From: Henricia sp. BOLD:AAB3569
Taxonomy: Eukaryota; Echinodermata; Asteroidea; Spinulosida; Echinasteridae
Direction of reading: 5' to 3'
Assembly (NCBI GenBank): GCA_037783545.1
Contig: JBBELK010000482.1
Location: forward strand, 930,001 to 994,000
DNA: 64,000 nucleotides
Shown here: one piece after another, positions 34,540 through 46,044 of the stretch
How the letters are laid out: every line of letters starts with the position of its first letter
Position numbering within the stretch: the first letter of the stretch is position 1
The notes under the pieces: model-generated
Told to the model about the DNA's origin: nothing
Database searches by the model: none
Seen by the model: only the letters and a program-made list of their open reading frames with translations
Made by a program: the position numbers and the translations under genes

Positions 34540-34985
34540 AATGTGGATAAGCACTCCCTGTCATTGGGCTCTGAATAGTATTTCTTAAATTCATGATTTG
34601 TACTAATGAACTATTGAAACACAATAACACCCTTACTACCCTCACAGGTACCCTCACATTTACTCCTTAGTCTAGGCCCTAGACGTTGTTATTGTTTTTG
34701 TTTTGAACATGCGTTTGTTGTCCCGAAAACCGATTGCCGCGAGACAGACCATAACATTACAAGACATCTGGTGATAGGACTAAGAATGAGTCTATCAGGT
34801 CTAGCACGGTTAGTCGCGAATATGCCCTCTCGCGGCAGTTGGTTTCGGGAATCCAACAAATATTGACCGTCGCCTAGACTATTTACTCCTGGGTGGAGAG
34901 AGGCAATTTATGGCAAAGTGACTTGCTCAAGGGCACACACCATGGACGCACCCTGGATTCGAAGTTTCGAACTCTTAACCTGCAG
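34540..34985 (-). mobile_element. SINE, minus orientation, split by a later insertion
   Basis: The pieces 34540-34667 (CACTCCCTGTCATTGGGCTC, CCTCACAGGTACCCTCACA) and 34882-34985 (CTCCTGGGTGGAGAGAGGCA, TTGCTCAAGGGCACACACCA, decayed head) together follow the body order of the SINE at 31959-32317 read in reverse. The gap is filled by the element at 34668-34881. Confidence 0.7.
34668..34881. mobile_element. 214-bp MITE with 9-bp target duplication nested in a SINE
   Basis: The ends are TAGTCTAGGC and GCCTAGACTA. Inner arms CCGAAAACCGATTGCCGCGA and TCGCGGCAGTTGGTTTCGG are also inverted. TTTACTCCT flanks both sides (34659-34667 and 34882-34890), a 9-bp duplication as made by Mutator-like elements. 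It interrupts the SINE sequence exactly at the duplicated site. Confidence 0.88.
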
Positions 34986-35140
34986 TTATACCACTGTGAC
35001 TCAAAGCTCGGCTATTCGAGCATCTGCCTGGTGTGTCGGAAGTCTCGGGTTCGAATCCCGATGAGGACCATATGATTTTTCATATGGTTGGTCCTCATGG
35101 TTATTTCATTTCAATAATTAGGCACCATACAAAATATTGC
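34986..35140 (+). mobile_element. tRNA-derived SINE with head, B box and body
   Basis: The head GAGCATCTGCCTGGTGTGTC is followed by the B box GGGTTCGAATCCCGATGAGG. The body ATGGTTATTTCATTTCAATA and TTAGGCACCATAC is the standard body of this second SINE type. Confidence 0.7.
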
Positions 35141-35214
35141 TACTTTGCCGAGTTGCGCATCCATGTAACACCAAGTGAAAATGTGGGTTCCTAGGCAAAA
35201 TCTAAGGGAGTATA

Positions 35215-35690
35215 CCAGTATATACCACTGTGCCTCATAGCTCAGCTGGTAGAGCATTTGCCCAGTGTGTCGGAGGTCTTGGGAAATCCTGAGGAGTATA
35301 AAACTGTGCCTCATAGCTCAACTGGTAGAGTATCTGCCCAGTTTGCCAAAGGTCTTGGGGGGAACCTGAGGGAGTATACCACTGTGCCCCATAGCTCAGC
35401 TGGTAGAGCATCTGCCCAGTGTGTCGGAGGTCTTGGGAAAGAAACCTGAGGAGTATACCACTGCCTCATAGCTCAGCTGGTAGAGCATCTGCTCGGTGTG
35501 TCAGAGGTCTTGGGAAATCCTGATGAGTATACCTGCTCAGCTGGTAGAGCATCTGGCTGGTGTTTCAGAGGTCTTGGGGGAGGGGAACCTGAGGAGTATA
35601 CCACTGTGCCTCATAGCTCAGCGGGTAGAGCATCTGCCTTGTGTATTAGAGGTCTCAGGTTCGATTCCCGATGAGAACCTTATGATTTTT
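35215..35690 (+). repeat. Tandem array of about six tRNA-like SINE heads
   Basis: A unit of about 75-80 bp (GTATACCACTGTGCCTCATA, then GCTCAGCTGGTAGAGCATCT and GTGTCGGAGGTCTTGGG) repeats from 35215 on. Starts of the TAGCTCA motif lie near 35237, 35313, 35392, 35469, 35530 (shortened) and 35613. Only the last unit has a complete B box (GGTTCGATTCCCGATGAGAA). The others stop after GTCTTGGG and jump to the next unit. Confidence 0.82.
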
Positions 35691-36247
35691 CTTTCGTTCC
35701 CTGTTACATTTCGTTCCCTATTTATGCTACATTATTATATTGTTTTGTATTATAAGATCGAACCAGCACACACAACACTTTGCTCTCCTGGGATCACTGC
35801 AATAACAAGAGCAAAAATCACATTGATTTATGCGGACCATATCTTTTTATGTCCTGAATATTTATTTATATAATCTAGAAAAAAGCAAAAACAACCGGAC
35901 AAAATCAAGTGCACATAAAACAAGTCTTTTATTTTTCTTTGTCACGTGTCAATACAGTGCGCACTATGCATTTATACTTGTAATTTTTTTACACAGCACC
36001 GAAATGAAACAAGTGTTTGGTGCTACATTTATCGAGACATTATCAATACATACACACACTTGCGAAGAAAAAGATTGCTTTTTTTATTTAGCGGTGGGAT
36101 AGAGGGCACAATTTGCCCAGGCCTCAATCATTTTTATTGGTGCAAAACAATTGTATATATATATAAGACACACTTTAATAACCAACATCGGAGTGCAAGA
36201 TGGAAATACATTGTCTTAAGACCACAGAATTATATTTTTGTGCAGTG

Positions 36248-36390
36248 TTTAAAGGCACAGGCTCGTCAGCAATGTGCGCGCGCCAAATTCGTGCCACGAA
36301 ATACGCAGCTCCATGCGTTTGCTATGGAGCTGCGTATTTCGTGGCACGAATTTGGCGCACGCGCATTGCTGACGAGCCTGTGCCTTTAAA
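36248..36390. mobile_element. Near-perfect 143-bp palindrome
   Basis: The left arm from TTTAAAGGCACAGGCTCGTC to CGCAGCTCCAT is almost exactly the reverse complement of ATGGAGCTGCG...CTGTGCCTTTAAA. The loop is nine bases (36315-36323). No target duplication is clear. It is CpG-rich and would form a strong hairpin in DNA or RNA. Confidence 0.85.
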
Positions 36391-36423
36391 TAGACTGCCA
36401 AAGTGGATATGTACAGTCACCCC

Positions 36424-36568
36424 TTTGTTCATTGTCTAGGTAATGGCTCTACACTAAAAATCACTGAACCATGTCCCTGTGCTTTCGCAATGGTGTTTTT
36501 GTCTGGCAGCCATGATGTTTGGAGCCAGTTACCATGGTAACACACGTCACACTTCAGCACTCTATTAC
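36424..36568. repeat. Palindromic MITE-like repeat, copy 2
   Basis: It matches 8-150 in the same orientation (AATGGCTCTACACTAAA, CATGATGTTTGGAGCCA, ACACGTCACACTTC). It lies about 35 bases after the 143-bp palindrome. Confidence 0.65.
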
Positions 36569-36883
36569 TCAGGCCAAAAGATTTCCAATGTCCTGAAGCT
36601 ATTAACTGAAAATATTGCTCAGCAAATTGTTGTGCTTAACATAAGATGACATAAGATTTGAGCAGATAACCCATTTTACCAGGCACAATTTTTCTGTGCT
36701 AAGCAGAATTATCTGTCAACGGCTTCATAATATCGGACCCCAGCCTTTTCTATCATTCTCACAAAAAAAGAATGAAACAAAATTTTACAAAATTTCCGGC
36801 CATGATTTTTTGTGTGTTTTTACAGCTGATATAAGAAATTCAAGGCCGAATTTTGGAAAAATTTCTTATTTTTTGTGTGAATA

Positions 36884-38835
36884 CAGGCCTCAAATTTCAC
36901 AGTTTTTAGGGCAAGGCCACTTTGGCCTTGCATGAAGGCAAATTAGAAAGGGCACCGAGGCCACAAGGCGGGGCACCAAGGCCAACTTTAGTTTTGAAAA
37001 AGGGCAACAAGGCCACAAGGAAAAAAACAATGAAAACAAATGTTTGTTTGGAGTCGAGTAGGTCTGGTGGCAAAGTTTATACACAAAGGAATTGGGACCG
37101 AGTCGGTCTGGGGCCGAATTTATACACAAATGAATTGGGGCCGAGTCGGTCTGGGGCCGAGTTTATACACAAAGCAATTGGGGCCGAGTTGGTCTGGGGC
37201 TGAGTTTGTACACAAGGCAATTGGGGCCGAGTTGGTCTGGGGCCGAGTTTGTACACAAGGCAATTGGGGCCGAGTTTGTTTGGACAAAACGTTTTCGCCA
37301 CGCCGGTAAAACTGGGCGGTATACCCAGTACATGTACATGACGAATACCAGTGAAAGCATAATGCAAATGCCGGCTCATGTACTTTTTTCCTTCCATGCG
37401 CTGGTGTACCCACCATAGACGACAAGGCTCGAAATAAATTTTTTTCAGGCTGGAGCAGTTTTGCTAATCATTGGTTTCATTTGAATAGCAATTCTGGAAA
37501 TTGAGGAGCACTTATTTCGTACTAGAAATACGGTGTGATTGGCAGACAGAGCCCGCCCGGCAGGCTTGACGCGAGACGGCCGCCGCCGGCCGGTCATTGC
37601 CGGTAGTTGGTAACCATTCCACACGAAATATTCTCATTTCTCAAATACATTTTGGCACATTATCAATGGGAGTTGACGATATTTTCCATAAAAATGACGA
37701 TCAAGCAAAACACGGTCGCTGTGATGCATGAAAAAAAACGATCACAAAAATCACGATCGACAACCCAGCTATCTACATGTACCATGCGGTGTGGTTGAAA
37801 CCCGGAAGTATAATTTGTTTGTGACCGTGTAGTACATGCTACAACCTACCTCCGGCTTGTTATTTTAATACCACGTAGCTCCGGAGCCACCGTCAACGCA
37901 CGAACTACACGTTAGCAACAAAATCTACCTACCATGTGTACGTACGTGCAGGGGATTTCACGTGCAGGGAATTCCCCGTCAGAGTAAGAGGCCAACTCGT
38001 GTTGTAAAACGCATGCTGATTGGCTGATAAAAATAATATGACCGGCTTCTAGTAAATTCTGGCCAATGACGTTCAAGTTAACTGACAAAACGGTGATCGG
38101 CATGAGTTGGACTGGTTACCGCCCCACTAAAGCCGGGAATATTATGGTCCGGAAACCAGACTAGGCACGTTCCGGCGCGCGCCCGGGTCTGTCGAACGTA
38201 AGCCCATCGTTTGTTTTAAATACAGCCTTTGTAGATTTTTAACTTGAAATGTGAGGGAAGGGCAACCTTTTGTGCATTTATTTTGTTGCATTTAGTTTTG
38301 TAGCATGTACTGTACATGATGTATGCTGGTGGTGGAAACAATTCTGGACTAAACTTGTGCTAAAAAGTTGATTCGCAGTTTTGCAAAGTTTATGGTTCGC
38401 AAACTGCTGTTTTTGCATCGCAAACTGCGATGCGATACCGCTTATTTCGAGCACTGGACGATGTATGAGCTGTGTGGCTTATCACTGCAGTACATGTACA
38501 TTACTGTACACGTGTACCGTACATGCGCTATGCATTGACGACCGACTGCGTGCCATAGTCGAGTCACATGGCGCGCGCGCTGTGCTCTCGCTTGTTGATA
38601 TGATGTTCGTTCAGTTTCTAGGAATTTTGGCAGAGTTTAAACCCGTGGCCGTACACTTCGAGTGTCGTTTATCGCCCATTTTATCTTGATGCAAAACAGG
38701 GGCACGACGGTCATCGGCGAAAAAAGGCAGGGCATTTTTGGTCGTGAAAGGGCCAAATTTTTGAGGGGCATCAAGGTCAGTAAGAGGGGCATCGGCGGCC
38801 ATGGCCGTCGTGGCCGCCGTGAAATTTGAGCCCTG
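36884..38835. mobile_element. 1.95-kb hAT-like non-autonomous transposon
   Basis: The left end CAGGCCTCAAATTTCAC and the right end, read in reverse as CAGGGCTCAAATTTCAC, differ at one position. TGAATA lies directly outside both ends (36878-36883 and 38836-38841). Near the ends are repeated GGGCACCAAGGCC / GGGCATCAAGGTC motifs, as in hAT sub-terminal regions. The CAGGG start fits hAT termini, but the duplication reads as 6 bp rather than 8. The interior holds a 43-bp minisatellite and a GC-rich block around 37550-38200, and no transposase frame. Confidence 0.75.
37046..37300. repeat. 43-bp minisatellite inside the hAT-like element
   Basis: The unit CAATTGGGGCCGAGTCGGTC, then TGGGGCCGAGTTTATACACA, recurs with an exact 43-base period (starts near 37089, 37132, 37175, 37218, 37261). 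The short frames here (for example GPSRSGAEFIHKAIGAELVW) shift with each unit because 43 is not a multiple of three, so they are not evidence of a protein. Confidence 0.88.
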
Positions 38836-40030
38836 TGAATATGTGCAGTAAGAAAAGGGTCACTGATATGTTTTCTAGCTTACATTTAATACCGGTGATT
38901 TGTAGCTAACGGGGTAAAAATATTACCCGGGTCAAAAATAGGTTGTGAAAAAAGCACTTTAAATTTTTGTAAAATTCAACACGGTGGTATTTAACCAACT
39001 TTTAAAGTTTGGCCAATGTGTTTCGCTTCTTTAAGAAGACGTCCATGTACATGTACAAGTCACAGAATTAAGAATGTGCTTCACTAAGCCCTTACAGTAA
39101 CTCTGTCTTATAAGTTAAAACACATACCAACACCAAATAATTCCATTAATATATATTAATTTTTATAACCCTCTTCAGACAAGAAAGCACTTTAAAAATA
39201 ATCATTAAAATGATTGAGAAAAAAAGAGATTTTCTACACCACACCACAATGTGCACTAAAAATGCTGATAATAAACACAACTTTTCTTTTTTCTTTTTTT
39301 AATTTTTAAAATTAGTTACTGTGTTAATTAAGGGAGACCTGCTCCGACATACACAGACAATTATTCATTCAGAAGTTCTTTCTGGGGACTATTTTACAAC
39401 ACAACAGCATTGAGACAGAAGAATATTTACAATAAAAATACTGTCGGTGGTGTGTTTCGATAATCTTTCCGTTCAGTTCCAAAACTCAAGACTTAAAACG
39501 ATTCCAGCCCAAAACCTCGTGCATTTTGCCACACACATAAAACGACATTGAGTTTCGAATTTTTACTTTTCGGAGAGTATAACAGAGTGCAGAATTGAAT
39601 ATTTTTAATGGTGCACGAGAACAATTTACACGGTTCAAAAACCAACCAACAACATCGGAAAAGGCAGATTCAAGTTTTAAATTTGCTACATTAATTAAAA
39701 GTCGGTGGGTTGAGAGAAAAATTATTTTTTAAAGTTTAACAATACATGTACAAAGCACATCAACTTCGTATTTTTCTACAAAAAAACACTCACACCCAAA
39801 TAATGACCATCCCAAAAATATATATATAGTAATACAATATACGATTTTTTTTTTTTTAAACCGCCAAAAAATATTTTCTTTGGCTAAATCTTAACATGTG
39901 TTTGCAAACATCAAACACACCAGGAACAGTAATATATACAGAATTTAGTCTCGGTGGAATTTTTACTTAGTTTTATACCGACAACGAGAATAAAGGTGCA
40001 AAACATTAGAATATGTGTACAAATTATTCA

Positions 40031-40358
40031 GGACCTTTAGAAAAAGAAGGAAAAAAAATCACATTTTTGAAACTTCCCCCTTTTTATTATGGGTATTGAG
40101 ATTTTGATACCATATCATTCGTCATATTTTTCTCATTACCATAAAATTTTGCACTCTCACAATCCGTATATTCTTAAGGATTTTGTAAACTAAGGATTTT
40201 GTAAACTAGCAATGCAGTGATTATACCAACTTTTTTGCTTCCACAAATAAATTTGAGATTGCAAAATTCCTGTTTTCTACCCATGGATAGTATTTTGGGA
40301 GGTATTTTATATGATTGAACGAAATCCATTTTCTGGAGAAATCTGGACAAGCTCCTTT
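40031..40358. mobile_element. Family J MITE, inverted copy
   Basis: It has GGTATTGAGATTTTGATACC, CATATCATTCGTCATATTTTTC and ATCTGGACAAGCTCCTTT at the right end. It is the reverse orientation of 30761-31090. The left end is eroded. Confidence 0.65.
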
Positions 40359-40863
40359 AAAGGTAGAACACATGATTGGTAAACTGTTACAAATTGTTTC
40401 ATCTCCCTGTGTGATTGAAGATATGCATGATTAAAACCAACCGAGTAAAAGTCAGCTCCGTACTTCGTCTAACATTTGAGAAAACGGCCCCGGAAAAACA
40501 GTCAAAAAGAGCTTTCCAGTCACTTCACCCTGAACCACTTCGCCCTGAACCACAGCCTGTGTACGAAGTGGTTTTTGGGCGAAGTAGCACTTGGGCAAAG
40601 TGTTTTTTTGGAGAAGTGGTTTTTGGGCAAAGTGGTCTAGGGTGAAGTGATTTTGGGGCGAAGTGAATTTTCGTCTCATATATGAGACGAAAATGAATTG
40701 TTTTACTCATTTCTCAAAGACTATAGCACTTCAGACAAAACCATTTCGGGGGAAGTTTTCTACCGTCATTATGTTTATATTGTGTAAGTTATGAGTAAAT
40801 TATGAGTAAATCTGTGGAACATTTCTGATTGTTCAGATACCAATCATGTGTTCTACCTTTAAA
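40356..40863. mobile_element. Family K MITE, copy 2
   Basis: TTTAAAGGTAGAACACATGA (then TTGGTA) at the left and TACCAATCATGTGTTCTACC (then TTTAAA) at the right are clean inverted repeats of about 26 bp. The interior carries a cluster of GAAGTGGTTTTTGGGC-type short repeats in both orientations. It abuts family J sequence, sharing TTT. Confidence 0.82.
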
Positions 40864-41267
40864 CAAAAGGTGTAAGTAGCTGGAAACTCATTTTGCACCA
40901 AATTCTTGAAAGTGTTTTACCAAGCACCTAGTTGTACAATGTACAAACCAAAATATCTTTAAAAACCTCCAGAATGCAATTTTTTATAAACACTGTCGGG
41001 TATTAATATTGACTAAGTTTAGAGGTCAGATTTTTTAATTTTAGTAATATTTATTTTACAGATAATTTCCACTCATTACACCACAAAATATATATAATAC
41101 ACTTTATACAATAATAATGCACAGTTTGTCTCTTAAAAGGAAAATAAAATGACATAAAAATGTAATGAATCAAGTATTTTTTTTCGAATACATGTACATC
41201 CACAATGTTTCATGTACAGGGAGGTTAACAAGAATTTTAGATGTTTGCCTTCAAATATTACTGTTGG

Positions 41268-41708
41268 CCCCAACTACATCATTGTCCCAATTATAGTTCA
41301 GAGGTCCCAAGTGTGGTTGAGGTCCCAATTGTGAATGGGAAATCCCAACTGTAGTTGTGGTTAGGGCCAATTTCAAAAAAGCTGTTTTATGTCCAGCAGA
41401 AAATGTTGTTTGCTTTGTAAAAATGAGTTAGCAGAAAATTGTTTGTCGTACTTAGCAAGAGTAACAATTTACAAAACAGCAGTCAATTGCAATGCACATC
41501 ACAAACAAATTTGACTGCTAACCCATTTTTGCAATGCAATTAATTTTTCCATTAAGCAAATTTTTCCCTGCTAAATAGCTTTATGAAATTGGTCCCAGGC
41601 CCCAAGTGTGGTTGAGGTCCCAACTGTGGTTTGCATGGGCAGGTCCCAAGTGTGGTTGGGGCAGGTCCCAAGTGTGGTTGGGGCAGGTCCCATCTTCGGT
41701 TGGGGCAG
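41268..41708. repeat. 22-bp GGTCCCAAGTGTGGTTG minisatellite, split by a MITE
   Basis: AGGTCCCAAGTGTGGTTGGG repeats with a 22-base period at 41641, 41663 and 41685. Diverged units lie at 41268-41363 and 41597-41640. The element at 41364-41596 separates the two parts. Confidence 0.75.
41364..41596. mobile_element. Family R palindromic MITE, copy 2
   Basis: GGGCCAATTTCAAAAAAGCT at the left is mirrored by ATAGCTTTATGAAATTGGTC (then CC) at the right. It lies inside the 22-bp minisatellite and shares its end sequence with 28011-28195. Confidence 0.7.
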
Positions 41709-42145
41709 TACAGGTGAGAAAACAGAACTTGCCAACTGGGAAAAATTCTATTCACTGGTCACCACTTATTCTTTTTAATGACTTAATAACCACTGACAAG
41801 TGTTAATATTTTAAAGGAAGTGAATTTAGGAGCAACAAACATTCAACAATTTCCCTGAAAATACTTGGACTTTTTTTCTACATGTGTACAATGTCCCATA
41901 GACTTTGCACACAACAATCTCAATGAAAGTGGTGACCAGTGAATAAAATTCATGTGCTAATAAGACATTAATCATATTCGATGCACACTACAAAATAACT
42001 ATGCCTAGTGCTGAAATCCTGAATTTGGACCAAGCAGTATAGCAGACCGATTTCGGAGTGCAGAATTCAGTCACGTGGGCGCGCGGCGCTCAACTTTAAA
42101 GATGGCCGACAGCTGGACACATCTCGTCTGCGTTGGATACTTAAC

Positions 42146-42357
42146 TCAAGATTTTGCCATTGCGACTGCGTTTAGCAAGTACGGCATGTAGAGAAGTTTG
42201 CTTTTGGACAGCAGATCGGAACATTTCTGGAGTTCGGGGAGTTGCGACATGAGTTCGTCAAATCGCGATTTGTGATGGTTGATTTCGACGAAGTCTCGCA
42301 GTGCCAGGATGTACGGCTGTTGGACCTGCTTGATCAAGTCATTGCTAGCTCCGTTTT
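42146..42357 (-). CDS. Nuclear receptor NR6A-type, last coding exon (C-terminal LBD helices)
   Basis: The acceptor on the minus strand is CTTACCTTACAG. Two bases complete the lysine codon left by the previous exon in phase 1. Then 69 codons run to a TAA stop at 42146-42148. The segment contains RFDELMSQLPELQKCSDLL, the pattern of LBD helices 9-10/11, and ends KLLYMPYLLNAVAMAKS. The conserved order (RF..L...LPE.., then a short hydrophobic tail) fits the NR6A1/GCNF C-terminus. A classical AF-2 activation helix with a central acidic residue is not present. That agrees with vertebrate GCNF acting mainly as a repressor (established for the family). Phase agreement across a 3.7-kb intron makes the join firm. 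Confidence 0.85.
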
Positions 42358-45300
42358 CTGTAAGGTAAGACAGTGAAAAAATGATTTGGTTTGAAGATTT
42401 CTCTAGTAAAGGGAAAAAATACCATACACATTCGTTTTCAAAGAAAAACATAAACTTTTCTAAAGCCTGGTTTCTATATCATCGCAACAAATGCATTTAT
42501 AAAGTACTGCAAACTAGACGTAAACTGCAACGAAAAGAGTAACGAAAACAGTCGGCAAAGATGAACCAAGTTTAACTTTTCCAATTGTTTTTGTCAGTGT
42601 TTGCATTGCAGTTGTTTGCTTAATATGGAAACTAGGCTCAAGTGCTAAAATTGTTTGGCATTGTCGCGTCATATTGAGAAGATCGAGTGGCGAATGTGTA
42701 TGGTACATGTATTTACATATATGTATACCGATAAAAATGCAAAATATAGAAAATATGATTTTATTAAGGAAAAACATATTTCTCTGGGTTGTCCCATAGG
42801 TTTAGTGCATGGGCCCCAGTGGGTGTCTGTGCATAAATCTTTCCCTAAATCTGTACCTGTGACAAAAGATGTACATGTCATGTAAGCACATGTACACATA
42901 TAATTGTGTACATGTAGGTAAGCATGACGTTAGTTTTTGTTCAACAAATGCTTACTACAAAATTAATGGGTTAATCAGAGAGGCAACAGTGACAAGAACA
43001 AAGAAAAAAGTAGGGCTAGGTTATGCGTCCCCATTAACCCTAACTATACCCCCATTTCTTAGTTCATTCACGCATCCCAGGGTGGCATAATCTGCGCGCA
43101 AATTAAACCCATGAACCCCGAAACCCCGCACTGCATCGCGACAGCCGAGGGCAACGTCCGGATACAAGGGACCTGTGTCACTCGGTAATGGACTATCAAA
43201 TCCACAGTGGAGACTTCAAAAATCCTCCCTAAATGCTTCCGAAACCATGGAAACTGGACATAAGTGGTCTGTGCGATGCGCGGTCGCCGCAGGCGCGCGC
43301 TGCCCAGAGTTTGACACGTAAATGGGTAGGATTTGTCTCTCCCTGAATCCCTTGCGCCCTTAACATCGAATGACGGGTATTTCTTGAAATTGTAATATCA
43401 GTAGTCTTTCCAACTCCATCAAACTTACATTGTAAATATCTTGTTTGGCTTGGTTTGAACTTGGACTTTGTTCAATTAAGATGTTTTTTTTGTGCCCTGA
43501 AGTCTCAACTGAAATATGTATTGTTCAGACTTTTTAATTTTACAAGTTAGGATTGTTGGGACTAATGAAATTTGACAAACCAAAGATTTACAATTTCAAA
43601 AGTAGAAAATATTGAAAGAATTGTGCCATCAAAATGATCAAATATGCGTGGGTACGTGTACACATGTATCAGTTGTGACTTTTAAGAATTTGAATTCCCG
43701 TCTCAATTTCTAAGGGTAAGAACATACACGTACAATAAAAACCATGATTACAAAATATCTGTTTATTTGTTCACGTTTTTGGTTTTAGCTGGAGGGGAAA
43801 ACGTATAAAGCTTTCAAATTACTCGGTTGATTACCCTTTTTCTACATGTTCATTGTGCGTTTATTTGGAAAACAAAAACACTGACAGTTACACCTAAACT
43901 ATGCAAGGGATGATTAGAACACTTGGAATAAATGTCAGTTTTACAAAGTGCAACTAACTCACACGAAAAGTGCAGAGTGACTTCTATTACTTTGTATACA
44001 TCATAGCGTCTTCCCCACTCCCCTCCCCCCAACACTTCCATAAAATATCACATTTGCCACTGCAGCACGAATTACGTGGTTTTTTGTTGTATTCATGCGT
44101 ATACTGATGGTGAGATAAAAAAAGTCCTTGCAATAGACACGGTTGGCAAAATGCATTTGACAACATCCGTATTTTAGTCTTTCTCCGATCATACCATGGT
44201 CAGCATAAAGCATACATTTTTTTCTACTATTAGTTGTTTTATTTTAAATTTTCACGGATAAGGCACGGTTCGCGAACAAAGACCATTCGACTAAAAGTCA
44301 TTTAACAGTTGATTTCATTCAAACTGCTTGACAAAAGCACAAGTTCATCGTACTGTTGCGAACGGATAAGTGCGACATTTTTAGCCGACGTACACGTCTG
44401 ATTAAGTATCAACGTGAATCAGCCTGAACCGTTTATTAGATTTTGGTGCGGGTAATTTACGAGAAATGACCCTGTACATCACAAATTCCTATCTGAAATT
44501 TCTTTTCCCTCCTAAAATAATCCTTTTTTTTTCATTTTTTAATCATGGATAATTTGTTTGTTCGAGTAGCAAGTATACTTGGTCAGTGTGGAAAATTGTT
44601 AAATATGACGCATTTTGTAACCACTAAAAGATGTTGTATAAATTTATCTAACCAGAAAAAAATCAGGGTTCTTTGGGATATTTAAACTCAGATTAAAAGT
44701 AGAAAATTATTTGTAAATTTTTTCTTCTTCTAATTAAACTTCATTGGAAGTACAATTCCGTCCAGCTACTGAGGACTTGCCTCATGAAATAAATCTTGTA
44801 GGATTGCAAGTTTTAAGATAAAATGCAAAAAATAGGAAGAAATGTCTATTTTATTCAAAAATTTGAAAGGGATGGATTATAGCTGTGGCCGAGTATGGAA
44901 GTCATTGCAAATTTCACGCTCTCTTTAAAAATATCTTAAAATATAAAGAAATCAAAATTCTTCACTGCCCTAGATATTGACATCTTCATCTTATGACAAA
45001 GTTCACCTGTTAGAACAAAACGCGACGGAGACGAAAAAAAAGGAAAATGAAACAAAAAATATCTTGGCAGGGCAATCACCCTGAGAATGTGTTCCTCAAG
45101 AAAAAGTGCAAGACACTTGGTCTGCACTTTACGGCGTAGAGCACCGTCAAACGTTGTCACCCAACACTAACAATGAACTTCCGTCATCGCAGCGAGACAT
45201 ACCGTATGCTTACACACACATTAAGATACGGCCTGCCTATTTAGCGCGCCGTACGTCATTCAAACAGCAAACTCTGACACCTCCCCCCCTCCCTTTCCCA

Positions 45301-46044
45301 CTCACTCCTTCTAAAGCTCCGAATATCCCTCTACTCTGTGGGGCAGAACAAAAGAACACATCGGACAACGCCGGACTGTGACAGCAACAGACAATGCCAC
45401 AATTGCTGGGAAATTTTTTGCCTCGGGGGAAGAACGGTCGGACATCGAGATAAAATTTCTCAAACTTGGCACTTTCTGTCATTCTCACACAGCACGTATC
45501 ATTTTCAACCGACGTCACGACATGTCCTGGCTAATATTAAGGCAATGTGTATTTATAGAGGATACTTATTTTAACCTCTCATTTATAAAGACAGCTGTAA
45601 TTGGAATTCTCCGAACAAAAGATGAACTAATTTGGGGAAGGAAGGTTAAAACGTTTCCGATTCCGATTTTTGAAATGTCTAAAGCTGCAATTGATGCAAA
45701 ACTTTATCCATTGACAAATATGGAAAATAACATGAAAAACTTAAGTAACAGGTAAATCAACAAAGAGGTGTATAAAACATCTTTCAAATGATGACATTTA
45801 GACAACTTGTGTACAGTTGCAGAATTGAAAAATGTAGAATCTAAAAATTGTTCCCCCCAACATGTTTAGTTTGAGGTTTGAATTTTCAGGCTTAATGAAG
45901 AATTTGTGCTTTCGTATTTAAATTACATTAATACATAATACATTGTGATTAATATGACTTTATAAGAATGATATATTTCAAGATTTGGTAAGCTTTAAAG
46001 GCAAATGAATTAGAAATTGAAAAAAGAACTTTGAGTTGACTTAC
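42358..46044 (-). other. Receptor intron between the two LBD exons
   Basis: A 3.7-kb GT-AG intron. I see no obvious MITE with clean ends in it. It has a TGTACATGT-rich patch near 42690-42915 and a GC-richer stretch near 43080-43330. A plus-strand open frame at 45378-45755 has no recognisable features and I do not accept it as a gene. Confidence 0.7.

Larger units (their letters stand above)
26366..42145. other. Intergenic space between two convergent genes
   Basis: No supported coding exon is seen on either strand. It contains the repeats listed individually. Stretches where I recognise nothing beyond AT-rich sequence include about 29040-30040, 30300-30750, 31100-31950, 32330-33140, 33320-34450 (CpG-bearing, moderately complex), 35700-36240 and 38850-40030. 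Part of the right side should be the 3' UTR of the minus-strand receptor gene, whose end I cannot place. Confidence 0.6.

Noticed and set aside
37040-37425. Several overlapping frames with repetitive GPSRSGAEFIHK- or CVYKLGPRPTR-like peptides
   Set aside because: They come from a 43-bp minisatellite that is open in several frames on both strands. The peptide register changes each unit, so there is no sign of selection for protein.
42061-42145. A missing AF-2 helix supplied by a further 3' exon via a GTTAAGT donor next to the stop codon
   Set aside because: The existing C-terminus already matches the NR6A end, which lacks a classical AF-2 helix, so no extra exon is needed.
45378-45755. A 125-codon plus-strand open frame inside the receptor intron
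   Set aside because: It has no recognisable motif, no convincing promoter or splice context and an AT-rich composition like the intron. A frame this long is expected by chance in 64 kb.
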